Below, one piece after another: positions 46,251 to 59,891 of a DNA stretch of 64,000 nucleotides. Source of the stretch: Stenogyne calaminthoides (Eukaryota; Streptophyta; Magnoliopsida; Lamiales; Lamiaceae); NCBI GenBank assembly GCA_037126765.1, contig JBBCBC010000016.1, positions 14,248,728 to 14,312,727 on the forward strand, read 5' to 3'. The translations under genes and the position numbers were made by a program. The notes below the pieces were generated by a model. It saw only the letters and a program-made list of their open reading frames with translations. It was not told the origin of the DNA and searched no databases. Positions within the stretch are counted from its first letter, which is position 1. Every line of letters begins with the position of its first letter.

Positions 46251-47154
46251 ATGGCATCTTCTTCCTCCTCACCGTTTGAGTCCATCGAAGCTATGTCACA
46301 TATGGTGACAGTCAAACTCGAATCCTCTAATTACCTACTCTGGCACAGCCTCATACACCCTTTGTTCACCCAAAATTTTATGTCGTACGTCGACGGATCT
46401 TCTCCCCCTCCGGCCAAAACTATCGTCGACGCTTCTGGTTCTTCAATGCCAAATCCGGCGTATTTCAAGTGGTTCACTAACGATCAGATCGTTAGAGTAT
46501 TTCTTACTTCCACTCTCAGCCCCGAAGCTCTAGCCACAGTTTTGGGTTCTTCGTCATCTAGAGATGTATGGGACACATTAGCGGTTGTGTTCAACTATCC
46601 TTCGAAGCCCCGTGAGTTCAATATAAAAGACGAACTACAGCTTATGTCGAAAGGTTCTCTTTAAGTCGCGGAGTTCGTTGCTAAATTCAAAAGTCTGTGT
46701 GCTCAACTTTCGGCCATGAATCGTCCTGTTGACGATACTGACAAATCTAATTGGTTTCTCCGAGGCCTTGGGCCTGATTTCATCGATTTCTTGTCCGCTC
46801 AGATTAACAAAGATCCGCTCCCGTCGTTTGTCACTCTCCTTTCCTTTGTTGAGTCCCACGAGATTTTCATAAAGGCGATGCATGGGAATTCTTCTACTGT
46901 TGGTAATGAGGCCGCCTTCATCGCAAATTCAGGGATGTCAGGCCAGTCTCGTGGCGGTGGCCACCAGGGTCGTGGTGGGTAGCGGTGGTGGTCGATCTTC
47001 CGGGTACACTAACAAGGGTGGTCGCGGATGTCGAGGAAATTATGGAGGAGGCCGTGGCCGTGGACGCTCCAATCCAATATGTCGAATTTGTCAAGTGCAA
47101 GGATACTATGCCACTTACTGCCCGGAGCGTTATTGGAGTTCAACGTCGCAATAG
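46251..47154 (+). pseudogene. gag: gag of the short-LTR Copia element
   Basis: The likely start is ATG 46251 (MASSSSSPFESI). The UBN2/gag region follows: VKLESSNYLLWHSLI, LTSTLSPEALATVLG, DVWDTLAVVF. A TAA at 46662 interrupts, then LCAQLSAMNRPVDDTDK and WFLRGLGPDFIDF continue in frame. A frameshift near 46980 leads to the Gly/Arg-rich tail and a zinc knuckle CRICQVQGYYATYC, in which the His is replaced by Tyr. The frame ends with TAG 47152. All the expected gag parts are present but broken. Confidence 0.85.
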
Positions 47155-49929
47155 GCTAATCTAGCAAATGCTTTTAATACCGGATGCTCCCTTCGCCCAT
47201 CGACGCCTTCTGATTGGTATGTTGATACCGGGGCAACAACACACATGACGAACTCGGCCTCTAATTTGGAATCCTTGTCTACGTACAATGGCTATGACAA
47301 GGTTGTTGTGGGTAATGGTGCTAAACTCTCTATTTCTCATACTGGTTCATGCTCTTTATCTCATAATCTGTCTTTATTAGATGTTCTGGTTATGCCTCAT
47401 CTTACAAAGATCTTGTTATCCATCAGCAAACTCACCAATGATTATCCTGTTAATGTTCTTTTCCACTGCCAATTCTTTTGAAATTCAGAATCGAATAATA
47501 GGGACCCCTATGGCAAAGGGTCGATGTGAACAGGGGCTATATATACTGGAGCAAGGTCAAGCTGCTCCCGACCAAAAAAAATGCAAGGTCAAGCTACTTC
47601 AATTAATGCATTAAAAGGTGCAAAGGTTCGGGGCTCCTTTGAAATTTGGCATAGACGACTTGGACATGCTGCTTTTGACTCTATAGCTTTATTAAATAAA
47701 TTAGACCTTGTCTCTGTTACTTCTTTATTACCTGTACCGGTCATTTGTGTCTTTTGTCAGTTGGCCAAGAGTAAACACTTATCATTTACTATTAATCATA
47801 TGCTTGCTACTACTGTTTTGGATTTGATTCACTATGACTTGTGGGGTCCTGCTCTTGTTTTGTCTACTTCTGGTTATGCTCATTATGCTGTATTTATCGA
47901 TGATTATTCCCATTTTAGTTGGATCTATCCGTTGAAGTTGAAATCAGATTTTTATGTTGTGTTTGAGAATTTTCAAAATCTTGTTGAGAATCAATTTTCT
48001 CGAAAGGTCAAGGTTTTCCAGTCTGATGGGGGAACTGAATTTATGAACAGTAAACTGAAGGCTCTTTTTCTTAAATCTGTAATACATCATTCTATGTCTT
48101 GTCCATACACTCCAACATAAAATGGCAGGGCTGAGCGTAAACACAGACACATAACTGAAACTGGATTGGCTATGTTGTTTCATGCATCTCTTCCGGCTAA
48201 ATATTGGGTTGAGGCATTCAGTTCTGCTATTTATATCATCAATCGCCTTTCGTCCTCAGTTCTGGGTAATCGATCTCCCTTTGAGATTTTATTCTCAATT
48301 TTGCTTGCTTATGAGAATTTTTATATATTCGGTTGTCGCGTTTATCCATGTCTTCGTGATTATGCTGCTAACAAATTTTCTCTGAGGAGTGTGCCGTGTG
48401 TATTTCTTGGTTACAGCTCGCAGCATAAAGGCTTTCGTTGCATATATCCTACGTCTTCTCGAATTTATATCACTCTTCATGCTCAGTTCGATGAAGATTG
48501 TCTTCCATATTTGAATACAGCTGGTTCTTGTGCAACTCTTGAGCTTAAGTACTCATCATTCTTGGATCAAATTCCTTCTACCCCCGCATCTTCAACTTCA
48601 GCTCCTGCAAAACTATCAACTTCGCCTCATGTATCGATTCCATGCACTACTTGTGCCCTTGAAGAGGCTCTCCAACTTTTGCCTCTGTTCCACAAGTTCA
48701 TGTTGATCCCGACGTTCATGCTGAACCTCCAGCTCCGACTCCACTTGCTCGTATCCATTCTATGCGTACTCGTGCTCAAGATGGCATCTTCAAACTCAAA
48801 CATCCTCTGAATATGGCCCACATTGCTCACAGTGCTCTACTTTCTACTTTACATGCTGCTTCCAAACCTCGTGGTTTCAAATCCGCTGCCAAATCGCCGC
48901 ATTGGGTTGCAGCTATGGATGCAGAGTTAAAAGCCCTTACTTCAAATTGAACTTGGATACTCATTCTGCATCCTCCAAATACGAACATTGTTGGCTCTAA
49001 ATGGGTTTTCCGCATGAAGTACCTTGCTGATGGTTCGGTAGATCGTTATAAGGCTCGTCTACTGGGTCAGGGGTTTACTCAAATTCCTGAGTTCGACTTC
49101 ACTCACACCTTCAGTCCAGTAGTCAAAGCCTCCACAGTTCGTATTGTTCTTGCCATTGTTGTCATGAACAATTGGCCTCTTCGTCAACTGGATGTTAACA
49201 ATGCTTTTTTGCATGGTTTTCTCGATAAACCAGTTTATATGGAGCAGCCCCCTGGCTTCACGCATCCTCAGTTTCCTCTCACGTTCGTCTTCTCAAGAAA
49301 GCCATTTACGGTCTCAAGCAGGCACCTCGAGCATGGTTCCATCATTTTAGCTCCTTCTTATTACAACTCGGTTTCACTTGCAGCTCGGCTAACACTTCCC
49401 TATTTGTCTTTCATAAGGTTCTTCTACTCTTTTCTTGCTGTTATATGTGGATGACATCATTGTCACTGGTAACGCCTCCTCTTTGGTTGACAATCTTGTT
49501 TCTCGGATTCGTCGGGAATTTGCAATTAAATACTTAGGCCGTCTGAATTAACTTTTGGGTTTGGAAGTCCAGTACACCGATCGTGGCTTATTTCTCAGCC
49601 AGTCAAAATACGCTCACGACATTCTACTTCTGGTTGATCTTCTACATGCCAAACCCGTATCCACTCATCTTGCTCCGAGCGAGGTTCTTAAGGTTTCTGG
49701 CACACCATTTTCGGACCCGACTTTGTATCGATCTCTGGTAGGTGCTCTTCAATACTTGACTATCACCCGCCCTGATCTCTCGTATGCTATCAACACTGTA
49801 AGTCAATATCAGTCAGCCCCTACAATTGATCACTTTCAAGCTGTTAAACGAATTCTTAGGTATGTCAAGCACACGCTTGATCATGGTCTTACTTTTGACA
49901 AAGGAAAGGCTGATCTCCTGGGCTATTCG
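47155..49929 (+). pseudogene. pol: pol of the short-LTR Copia element, 5' portion
   Basis: Protease: WYVDTGATTHMTNSAS (D-T-G-A intact, near 47215). Integrase: WHRRLGHAAFD, CVFCQLAKSK, then YDLWGP (Asp), QSDGGTEF (Asp). A TAA at 48118 falls at the conserved Gln before NGRAERKHRHI (Glu). RT: KSPHWVAAMDAELKAL, a TGA at 48948, GSKWVFRMKY, DVNNAFLHGFLDKPVYMEQPPGF, an LKKAIYGLKQ block in a shifted frame near 49300, and YVDDIIVTG near 49440-49470. RNase H connection: ALQYLTITRPDLSYAIN, HFQAVKRILRYVKHT, ending LLGYS at 49929, where the nested block enters. Frameshifts lie near 47450, 48650, 49280 and 49450. Confidence 0.88.
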
Positions 49930-51502
49930 TGTTGGAATTTAGAGGCACGTAAACACGTAATACATGCGCAATGGAAATAAACAGTTCACCAACAACGAAC
50001 AATTAATTGCATAATTAAATACGAGTAAACGTAAACAGAATTCTTACAACAATTCTTACACGGATTCCTCAACTATGGTATCCACGTAATAGTCGTTTAC
50101 TAATTTGCACAGATCTGCCAGCGTTGAATCCCCGAGATGAATTTGCTAGGAAAATTCTAACTTAGAGATTTTATGGAGAAAATATGAACTCACGTATTAT
50201 GAATTCCCAAGAGCTCCAATATATAGGAGAGACCCAACTTAAATCTTAAGATAACCTTTATTAGGAAAAATTCTAATAAAATAAATCTCTTAGATTTATT
50301 TTCCACATATAAAATATCTATGGATTTAATTCCATGTACATCAAATATTTACGGATTTGATTCCATATATATTAAATTCTATAATAATAATATTTCTATT
50401 TAATTAAATCTAATTTAATTAAATAATAATAATTAATTCTAAATATAATTATTATTATATTCTCCATAAATTAAATATTAATATTCAATATAATATTTAA
50501 TCAACTAACTATAATTAGTAAACAACTATTACTTGTTGTGTGACCCATAAGCCCTCATATATCGAGCGATTAGTCAAACTAACGGTCTTAATTGAACCCT
50601 AGACAATAAATTAGACATTCTCAATATATGAGGTACGTTGCGAGGAAATGTGCAACTACCTGTAACTGAAACATGGGCTATTACGATTTCCTCCTTTCAT
50701 TCGTAAATACTCGATTAACTCTTGAACATGGTGAAGTATCTATTCAAATAACTTAATCATATTATCTCTAATCACTAATTGATCATGTATGTCACACTTA
50801 GCTACAAAGTCTAAGTTGACGTGCATCTGCCGATGACTTAGATCCAATTATGATGAGAAGATGAGTATTCTCTCTAAATCTACATTGAGGAATGAATCCT
50901 ACTCTTGGCTCAACTACCACGCACATGAATTTCGTGATGAACCAAATCCAAGCCATATCTACCAATGGAAGGGTGCAAGCGTCGGTCATGGTCAAAGTTC
51001 ATCACTCCACACATGTCGTGCGTGTTGACCTCAAGTCAAAGGAGTATCACATCGCTCCCACTAACCGAGACACCCGTAGACACATATAGTGGAAATACAT
51101 CAAACAGTTTCTCGGATTGGTATACCAATACCCTCTAAGGTATTTGTGCATCCATCATGAGATACCTAGTATCTCGTAGTAAGTGAGATTTTACTACACT
51201 CTCTAAGAATATGATGCAGATCACACACCAATCTTCACTGCATCATCAATATCTCATTCTTGATGATCCTTGATCGGGGCTATTTGAGAATCATGCTTAA
51301 GTCATCTAAGTTCTCACAACCTTAATGACAACAATGACTCATGGGAACACTTGTATGAATAAATGCAAACAAACAAACATAGTATTCAAACAAGTGTATT
51401 GACATACATTAATATTATGTGAACTATAATATTAAGTCAAACTGAATATCATCGAGTATTATGTCCTTACAATAGATTGTCTCTAGGACACTAACACTAA
51501 CA
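49930..51502 (-). repeat. LTR A (3' LTR in element orientation)
   Basis: 1573 bp, starting TGTTGGAATTTAGAGGC and ending CACTAACACTAACA. It is bordered on the inside by ATCTCCCACTTGGGC (the polypurine tract read backwards) and on the outside by ATTCG. Confidence 0.92.
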
Positions 51503-51517
51503 ATCTCCCACTTGGGC
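51503..51517 (-). promoter_or_regulatory. Polypurine tract (minus strand)
   Basis: The minus strand reads GCCCAAGTGGGAGAT directly before the TGTTAGTG start of LTR A. Confidence 0.75.
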
Positions 51518-51799
51518 TAGAGTCAATCACCTATATGTCTAACCCTAGACCATCAAATGTCTAGTGTGTACTTGAACACTCAGTGTTTTGGTGAAATGAT
51601 CTTCCAAATTAAATATGTGGGAATACATTTTAATTTCATTTCTCTTATTCTTATGATCTCTCGGATCAAATGATAAGTCTAGGTACATGCTTGTTTCTGT
51701 TTGCTGATCTCGGTTCCTTTGCTTGCGCATTCGCATCAACGTTGTCTTCATACAACTTTATTAGACAACTGGCACTCGGAAATACTCCTAGTTCTCTTA

Positions 51800-54770
51800 A
51801 GAACTATAAAATCCAGACAGCCTCCTTGAGGCTTCTAATACAGCAATGTACTCAGCTTCGGTTGTTGAATCTGCGGTCGTTTTGCTTGGAATTATTCCAA
51901 CTGACCGCTTCATTATTGAGAGAGAAACGTAACCTGACTATGATTTGTAATCATCACAGTCGGATTGGAAACCTGTGTCAGCATAACGAGTCACTACTAG
52001 TTCTGACTGTCCACCATAGACAAGGAAACATTATTTAGTTCGTCTAAGATACTTAAGAATGATCTTGACATCAATCCAGTGAGACTCACCCGGATTCTGT
52101 TGGTATCTACCAGTGATGTTGATAGCGTAGGCCACGTTTGGCCTAGTGCAAGTCATGGCATACATGATTGACCCAATTGCATATGCATATGGTACATATT
52201 TCATGTGCTTGATATCATCTTCAACAGAAGGACAATCCTTCTTTGATAGCTTTATCCCATGATTTGCCGATAGAGATCCTCTCTCAGAGTTCTCTATCGC
52301 AAAACGCTTCAACACCTTGTCTACATAGGTGGACTGTGACAACCCCAACATCCTCTTGGATCTATCCTTGTGGATCTTGATCCCTGGGATTTAGCAGGCT
52401 TCACCAAGATCCTTCATCATGAAAGTATTTAACAATAAATCTTTAACGGACTGCATTAACGGGATATTGTTTCCCAAAATCACTATATCATCGACATATA
52501 CGATTATGAGAACAATATTCTTCCCGCTGCGTTTACAATAAATGCAAGGATCTTTCAAATTTCTGATGAAGTAAAAAAGACTTGATAGCTTCATCAAATC
52601 GGATATTCCAACTAGAAGCTTGCTTCAATCCATAAATGGATATCTTTAGCTTGCATACTAGATTAGAATTTGACTTAGATTAAAACCTTCCGGTTGAGTC
52701 ATAAACACTTCCTTATCAATGTTTCCATTGAGGAAAGCTTTTTTGACATCCATATGTCAAATCTCATAATCAAAGTGTGCTGCTATCGCAAGTGAAATTC
52801 GAATGAACTTGATCTTTGCAATTGGTGAGAAGGTCTCATCACACTTATTTCTTTCACATTGACCATAACCCTTCTTTACCAACCTAGCTTTTTAGGTTTG
52901 TACTTTGCCATTTGCATCAGTCTTACGCTTGAAGACCCAATCGCAACATATGGGTCTAACCCCTTTAGGCAACTAAACCAAATCCCAGACTTGATTGGTG
53001 TACATCGAGTCCATCTCGGATTTCATGGCTTCATGCCACTTCCCTGAATCAATATCTGATATTGCTTCAGAATAAGTATTAGGATCGTCCTTATCCGGTA
53101 AATCTATATTATCGAGTTCCTCCAAGAGGTAACCGTGTCTAATGGGCGGATTACGATTCCTAATTGGCTTACGGAGCTGTGGTTGTACAGATTGTACATT
53201 TAGATTGTGAAAATTTTGTGGCGCATCGATTTCATCAATGTCCGGAGAGTCCTCAAGAGCTGCCTCTTGGGCGGGAGTTTGAACTATGTTGTTCTCTTTC
53301 AGCCCACTTGGAGGTTCTTGCACTGGCAAGCACACTTCAATTACGCTCCCACTGGCTGAAAGACGATCACCTAGTGAAAGACTCCCACCTTGAGAGTTGT
53401 TGAATGCTCCCACTGATTCTTTGTCATGTTGCTTTGACAAGATATCAGTCTCTTTGTTAATTTGTGGTTCTTGAATTTCTTCAAGTTCTATCAACTTATG
53501 ACCTTGTTCCTTAAAGACGTAGTCTTCTTCGAGGAACTTGGTCTACCTAGAAATAATCACTGATTGTTTCTCAGGTAGATAGAAGTAATATCCCTTAGTT
53601 TCCTTAGGATATCCCACAAAGTAACCCTTTTCACATTTGGATTCCAATTTATCAGTAAGCATCCTTTTCACAATCACGGGGCAACCTCATGTTTTGATAT
53701 GTGTAAAAGTAGGCTTCTTGCCACACAATAGTTCATATGGTGTATGCTCAACCGATTTAAATGGAATCCTATTCATAATGTAAATTGAGGTTTGTAACGT
53801 TTATCCCCATAAGAATGTCGGAAGAGAGGAGAAGCTCATCAAGACCTCACCATGTCTAACAGGGTTCGATTTCTCCTCTCGGACACACCGTTCATATGAG
53901 GTGTTCCGGGAGGAGTCCATTGTGGCTGGATTCCATGTAACTTCAAGTAATCAGTGAATTCATGACTAAGGTATTCAGCTCCTCGATCTGATCGAAGAGT
54001 CTTGATACCTTTACCAAGTTGTTTCTCTACTTCAGCCTTAAACTCTTTGAACTTCTCAAAAGATCCGAATTTGTGTTTAATAAGATACATGTATCCGTAT
54101 CTTGAGAAATCATCAGTAAAAGTGATGAAGTATTCGAAGTGACCCCTAGCTAGAGTGGACAATGGTCCACAAACATCGTTGTAGATCAACTCTAGAACTT
54201 CTTTGGCATGCACCCCTTTACCAGAAAAATGTCTGTTGATCATCTTGCCCATGAGATAAGATTCAGAATCTCCAAACGACTCACAGTCGAATGGGGTTAA
54301 GTAGTCTAACTTTCTTAACCTTGCAATTCTTTTCTCGTTTACATGATCAAGTTCTACAATGCCATAAGTAAGTCGGGTTTTCATGATTACTAAGTTTGAG
54401 TCTTTTATTTTGTATGTTAAGAACATCATATCCATATTGCAAGAAATACATGTTGCGAGTAATAGAAAGAACTAGATGACAATCATTAAGTTCTAGTCTA
54501 AAACCAAAGGGTTGGTCTAACACATAAGTCCCCACACGTTCAGTAGCAACTCTTGCTCAGTTTCCATGTGTAAGATGACTTCACCTGCCCTAACTGCCCT
54601 AAAACACGTAAGCCCCTTCACATTCGTACAAATGTGTGAGCCACATCCGGTATCTAATACCCAACAGTTAGCGCTATTCGTGGACATGTCTTTCTTAATA
54701 ACAATCATACATGTTCTAGTGCCAGAAGCACCCAGTGCCTTCGTTTCAGTAGCCATAACCTTACAGTCCT
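51800..54770 (-). pseudogene. pol: pol of the nested Copia element
   Basis: On the minus strand: protease CWVLDTGCGSHICTN (54756-54517, D-T-G intact). Integrase: LDHVNEKRIARLRKLDYL, FITFTDDFSRYGYMYLIKHK (Asp), LRSDRGAEYLSHEF (Asp) and HMNGVSERRNRTLLDMVRS (Glu), 54435-53839. A Pro/Glu/Asp-rich linker with the RT start follows (53494-52973, YSEAISDIDSGKWHEAMKSEM). The middle RT is in frameshifted text (52970-52600), then YVDDIVILGNN (52597-52391). RT end and RNase H are at 52351-51820: LSQSTYVDKVLKRFA, YAYAIGSIMYAMTCTRPNVAYAIN, RYQQNPGESHW. Domains are complete in order, but several frame changes and stops break the polyprotein. Confidence 0.88.
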
Positions 54771-54779
54771 TCTACCAGT

Positions 54780-55470
54780 GCCCTTTTCTACTTACAATAG
54801 AGGCACACATCTTTGTCTACCCGCTCTTTCTTTTGAAAATCATCTTAGCGATAGTGAATTCAAAAGTATTGAGCACGTTGTGAAGTTCATGCATGGTCGT
54901 ATCCGTCTTATTCATATTATAGTTCACAATGAAGCTAGAATATGAATCCGGGAGCGACTGGAGGATAGCATAAATGAAAACGTTGGTCTTTTAGCTCAAA
55001 GTCTAAATTACCAAGTTTATCAATTAGACCTATCATCTTAAGCATATGAGGTGAAATCTTCTCTCCTTTAGCTAACCGACATTTGAACAGATCTCTCATC
55101 ACTTCATAAATCTCAGAACGAGACTCAGAATCAAAGAGATCCTTCAGATGCTTGAGCATTTAGAAGGGACCTATTTTCTCATGTTGCTATGTATATCGGG
55201 AGTCATGCCGAGCAACATCACACACTGAGAATTGAAAGCATCCTTTTGATGCTTCTTCTGAGCTGCTACGTCAAACGTAGCTGCCTCAGAGTACCAACTG
55301 CAAGGGTAATCGGGATTGGCATGTCCAACACGTACTCAATCTTTTCTTGCCTTAGCACCAAACACATGTTTCGGTGCCAGTCCAGAAAATTTGGCCTAGC
55401 CAATTTTGTTTGTTTCCAAAATACATCTCAACAACAGTTATACATTTCAACTAACCAAGAGAAATAAAAT
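54780..55470 (-). pseudogene. gag: gag of the nested Copia element
   Basis: The best preserved stretch is 55159-54935 on the minus strand: MLKHLKDLFDSESRSEIYEV, CRLAKGEKISPHMLKMIGLI and DKLGNLDFELKDQ, a UBN2/retrotran_gag segment. Upstream gag text (to about 55470) and the downstream zinc-knuckle region are shifted or stopped. Confidence 0.75.
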
Positions 55471-57336
55471 AAAACAAGAATTAAACACATAATTCCTATG
55501 ATTAATATTCAGCAATCAAAATAAACATGGCCTTTCTTTTGTGTTTATTTTGTCTCCATTATTTTCACATACTTAACGACCTCATCGGAAAAGTACGAAC
55601 TTATATCAAATATAAATTATAATGGACTAGGATCCACATTACTACTATCATAATCCCAGCGAGGGCTGATCATTACAATAGCATAACTGGTAGGTCTCCA
55701 AACCAATTGCAAAACTGCAATTCCTAGTTTGTCCAACCTAGTTCGACTGATGTCCCTTACCTTTTGTTCTCCACGAGGGCCAGCGAAACAAAGTGAAGTT
55801 GGTTTACAACCATCAAGCGGCGTCATTACATGTCCCTATAAAAGCCACGTTAGATGTAGATCCGAGCGAAAGACGAGGGCCTTTAAGTACTCATTGGAAC
55901 GAAATCTCCGATTTACTTTTAATTTTGATGGAAGACATCTTATCAAATTAATGAGAAAAACATATTTTAGTGAGGAACGTTTTAAAGGCGGGGTATTAAT
56001 TGCTTAATCGAGATCCATCATGATATCTAAGTCACATTTGAGCAATTACAGGAGCCGCCTACCCAAACATGACATATACGGACAAACAAATATTTGGGTG
56101 CCGTCTACCCAAGCATTTAATACGGTCCGACAAATATTGGACGCCGCCTACCCAAACAGATATAATGCGGACTTAAATTGCGTTAACTAATTTAAACGAG
56201 TAAGCAAGTTAACAATGGGTTTTAATAAATCTCTTTTAAGAAACAAAATTTTAAATCTATTTAAAAATTCAATTTTAAGATTATTAAAATTACAATTAAT
56301 CCAATTAATCGTCTCGGTCCAACCAATTTTAATTTCAGAATTAAACTTAATAAAATTCCAAAAATTAAATTTTAATTTATTTTATTTTCAGGGGCTCAGG
56401 TGCAATTTCTAAAATTCACGGGGAGGGTCTGTCTCAACTCAAATTTACAAAACAGCCCTCCTACATCATCACCATTTCCAAATTGAATTCAATCCGAAAA
56501 AAACAAAATCCCAAAATTTCCCAAATTTCAGATTAATCGTTTCATCATCATCGTTTTCAACCAACAATTAATCTAATTAATCGAACTAAGAACCAAAACA
56601 CAAAAATTCAGATTCAATTCGAGCAACATGAAGATGAAGCAGGCGATGAAACGACGCGACAAACACAGCCAATCGAAAAAGCACGAGTTGCCATCACCAT
56701 GCCTAGCGTGCGGGCGACTCGTCGCCTTGAACGAGCGAGGCAGAAGGGGCACGCACAAAGCCGCGGCCCCTTAGTTGATACTGGTTCGAAATCAGAGCGA
56801 CAAAACAGGGTAGATTGAGTCGGTGGCGTGCCGCCATTGATTCGTCTCGATTCCTGTGGCACGCCGCCTTGAGACGCATCGAGACGGACACATCGATCAA
56901 GCCTCAAAAACGCCCAAGCAACGAAACTCAAAATCGGAACAAATCGGTGGCGCATCGCCGCGAAATGAATTGAACAGATGCAGGTGCATTGCCGTGAAAA
57001 GTGGCGAAACAGGAAGCGTCTCGAAGACAATTCGCGTCGGAGCGGAGTCGCGATTCACATTGCGGGCTTCCGCAAGCATCGCGAGGCGCAATGCCTAGCG
57101 CCGACCTTCAGCGACGCGGCGTAGCACAGCCGATCGAAGGAGTGGGACATGCAGCGGCGAATCCCCAAAAGGGAAAACCCTAATTTTGGGGATGAAGGGG
57201 ATGAGACCGAGCGGCTAAACAAAACAAATAAAGGGGGTGCGGTTTTGTCCAACAAAAAACATGCCCTCCAATGGTTTTAAAAAAAAATTTGATTAAAACC
57301 AATTTTTAATATGCAATTAAAAAACAAGAGCCTGGA
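55471..57336 (-). other. Long 5' leader of the nested Copia element
   Basis: Non-coding leader homologous to 40561-42283. Three spaced copies of a GCCGCCTACCCAAA motif lie at 56051-56067, 56095-56112 and 56138-56156. The part next to the primer site (56620-57190) is CpG-rich, unlike the AT-rich surroundings. A 138-codon minus-strand frame (57030-56614) lies in that part without recognisable motifs. Confidence 0.7.
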
Positions 57337-57349
57337 GCTCTGATACCAC
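57337..57349 (-). promoter_or_regulatory. Primer-binding site (minus strand)
   Basis: The minus strand reads GTGGTATCAGAGC right after the end of LTR B, the initiator Met-tRNA complement. Confidence 0.88.
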
Positions 57350-58922
57350 TGTTGAAATTTAGAGGCACGTAAACACGTAATACATGCGCAACGAAAATAA
57401 ATAGTTCACCAACAACAAACAATTAATTGCATAATTAAATACGAGTAAACGTAAACAGAATTTTTACAGCAATTCGTACACGGATTCCTCAACTATGGTA
57501 TCCACGTAAGTCGTAACAGTCATTTACTAATTTGCACAGATCTGCCAGCGTTGAATCCCCGAGAAAAATTTGCTAGGAAAATTCTAACTTAGAGATTTTA
57601 TGGAGAAAATATGAACTCACGTATTATGAATTTTCAAGAGCTCACATATATAAGGAGTTGGAAAAATCCTAATAAAATAAATCTCTTAGATTTATTTCCC
57701 ACATATAAAATCTCTACGGATTTAATTCCATGTACATCAAATCTCTACGGATTTGATTCCATATATATTAAATCTTATAATAATAATATTCCATATATTA
57801 TTATTGAGAATTCTATTTATTTAAATCTAATTTAATTAAATAGTAATAATAATTAATTCTAAATATAATTATTATTATATTCTCCATAAATTAAATATTA
57901 ATATCCAATATAATATTTAGTCAACCAACTATAATTAGTAAACAACTGTTACTTGTTGTGTGACCCATAAGCCCTCATATATCGAGCGATTAGTCAAACT
58001 AACGGTCTTAATTGAACCCTAGACAATAAATCAGACATTCTCAATATATGAGGTACGTTGCGAGGAAATGTGCAACTACCTGTAACTGAAACATGGGCTA
58101 TTACGATTTCCTCCTTTCATTCGCAAATACTAGATTAAGTCTTGAACATGATAAAGTGTTTATTCCAATAACTTAATCATATTATCTCTAATCACTAATT
58201 GATCATGTATGTCACACTTAGCTACAAAGTCTAAGTTGACGTGCATCTACCGATGACTTAGATCCAATTACGATGAGAAGATGAGTATTCTCTCTAAATC
58301 TACATTGAGGAATGAATCCTACTCTTGGCTCAACTACATCGCACATGAATTTCGTGATGAACCCAATCCAAGCCATATCTACCAATGGAAGGGTGCAAGC
58401 GTCGGTCATGGTCAAAGTTCATCACTCCACACATGTCGTGCTTATTGACCTCAAGTCAAAGGAGTATCGAATCGCTCCCACTAACCGAGACACCCGTAGA
58501 AACATATAGTGGAAATACATCAAACAGTTTCTCGGATGGGTATACCAATACCCTCTAAGGTATTTGTGCATCCATCATGAGATACCTAGTATCTCGTAGT
58601 AAGTGAGATTTTACTACACTCTCTAAGAATATGATGCAGATCACACACCAATCTTCACTGCATCATCAATATCCCATTCTTGATGATCCTTGATCGGAGC
58701 TATTTGAGAATCATGCTTAAGTCATCTGAGTTCTCACAATCTTAATGACAACAATGACTCATGGGAACACTTGTACGAATAAATGCAAACAAACAAACAT
58801 AGTATTCAAACAAGTGTATTGCCATACATTAATATTATGTGAACTATAATATTAAGTCAAACTGAATATCATCGAGTATTATGTCCTTACAATAGATTGT
58901 CTCTAGGACACTAACACTAACA
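57350..58922 (-). repeat. LTR B (5' LTR of the nested element, shared with the tandem unit)
   Basis: 1573 bp from TGTTGAAATTTAGAGGC to CACTAACACTAACA. It has a primer site on its left and a polypurine tract on its right (58923-58937), so it serves as the 5' LTR of one unit and the 3' LTR of the next. Internal indels relative to LTR A are visible near 57500 and 57640. Confidence 0.92.
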
Positions 58923-59180
58923 ATCTCCCACTTGGGCTAGAGTCAATCACCTGCATGTCTAACCCTAGATCATCAAATGTCTAGTGTGTACTTGAACACT
59001 CAGTGTTTTGGTGAAATGATCTTCCAAATTAAATATGTTTGAATACATTTTAATTCCATTTCTCCTATTCTTATGATCTCTCGGATCAAATGATAAGTCT
59101 AGGTACATGCTTGTTTCTGTTTGCTGATCTCGGTTCCTTTGCTTGCGCATTCGCACCAACGTTGTCTTCATACAACTTTA
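58923..59180 (-). mobile_element. Internal fragment between LTR B and LTR C
   Basis: The 258 bp match 51503-51762 (polypurine tract and adjoining tail, including GTCTAGTGTGTACTTGAACA). They then join the middle of an LTR at 59181. All of gag-pol of this second unit is missing. Confidence 0.85.
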
Positions 59181-59891
59181 ATTCGCGAATACTCGATTAA
59201 GTCTTGAACATGATGAAGTGTCTATTCAAATAACTTAATCATATTATCTCTAATCACTAATTGATCATGTATGTCACACTTAGCCACAAAGTCTAAGTTG
59301 ACGTGCATTGGTCGATGACTTAGATCCAATTATGATGAGAAGATGAGTATTATCTCTAAATCCACATTGAGAAATGAATCCTATTTTTGGCTCAACTACC
59401 CAAAGATATGCAAAGGAAACATGATGAACACAATCCAAGTCATATCTACCCATGGAAGGGTGCAAGACATCGGTCATGGTCAAAGCTCATCACTCCACAC
59501 ATGTCGTATGATTGACATCAAGTCAAAGGAGTATCGCGATCGCTCCCCACTAACCGAGACACCCGTGAGACACATATAGTGAAAATACATCAAACGGTTT
59601 CTCGGATGGGTATACCAATAAATTTCTAAGGTATTTGTAAGATTCATCATGAGATACCTAAGATCTCATAGTAAAGTGAGATCTTACTATACTTCTAAGA
59701 AGTATGACGCAGATCACATCAATCTCCATTACAACATCATCAATATCTCATTCTTAATAATCCTCGATCGCTTATTTGAGAATCATGCTTAATCATCGGG
59801 AGTTCTCACAACCTCAACGACAACAACGACTAAGGAACACTTGTATTAATAAACGCAAACAATTAAACATTATATTCAAACGAGTGTATTG
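59181..59891 (-). repeat. LTR C, first piece
   Basis: It aligns with 58118-58810 (for example GATTAAGTCTTGAACATGAT and GATCATGTATGTCACACTTA). It carries many more substitutions and short indels than LTR A and LTR B show against each other. The LTR start is missing. Confidence 0.85.

Noticed and set aside
56614..57030. 138-codon minus-strand ORF in the nested Copia leader
   Set aside because: Arg/Cys/Ser-rich composition expected from GC-rich DNA; not evidently open in the sister element at 41930-42280.
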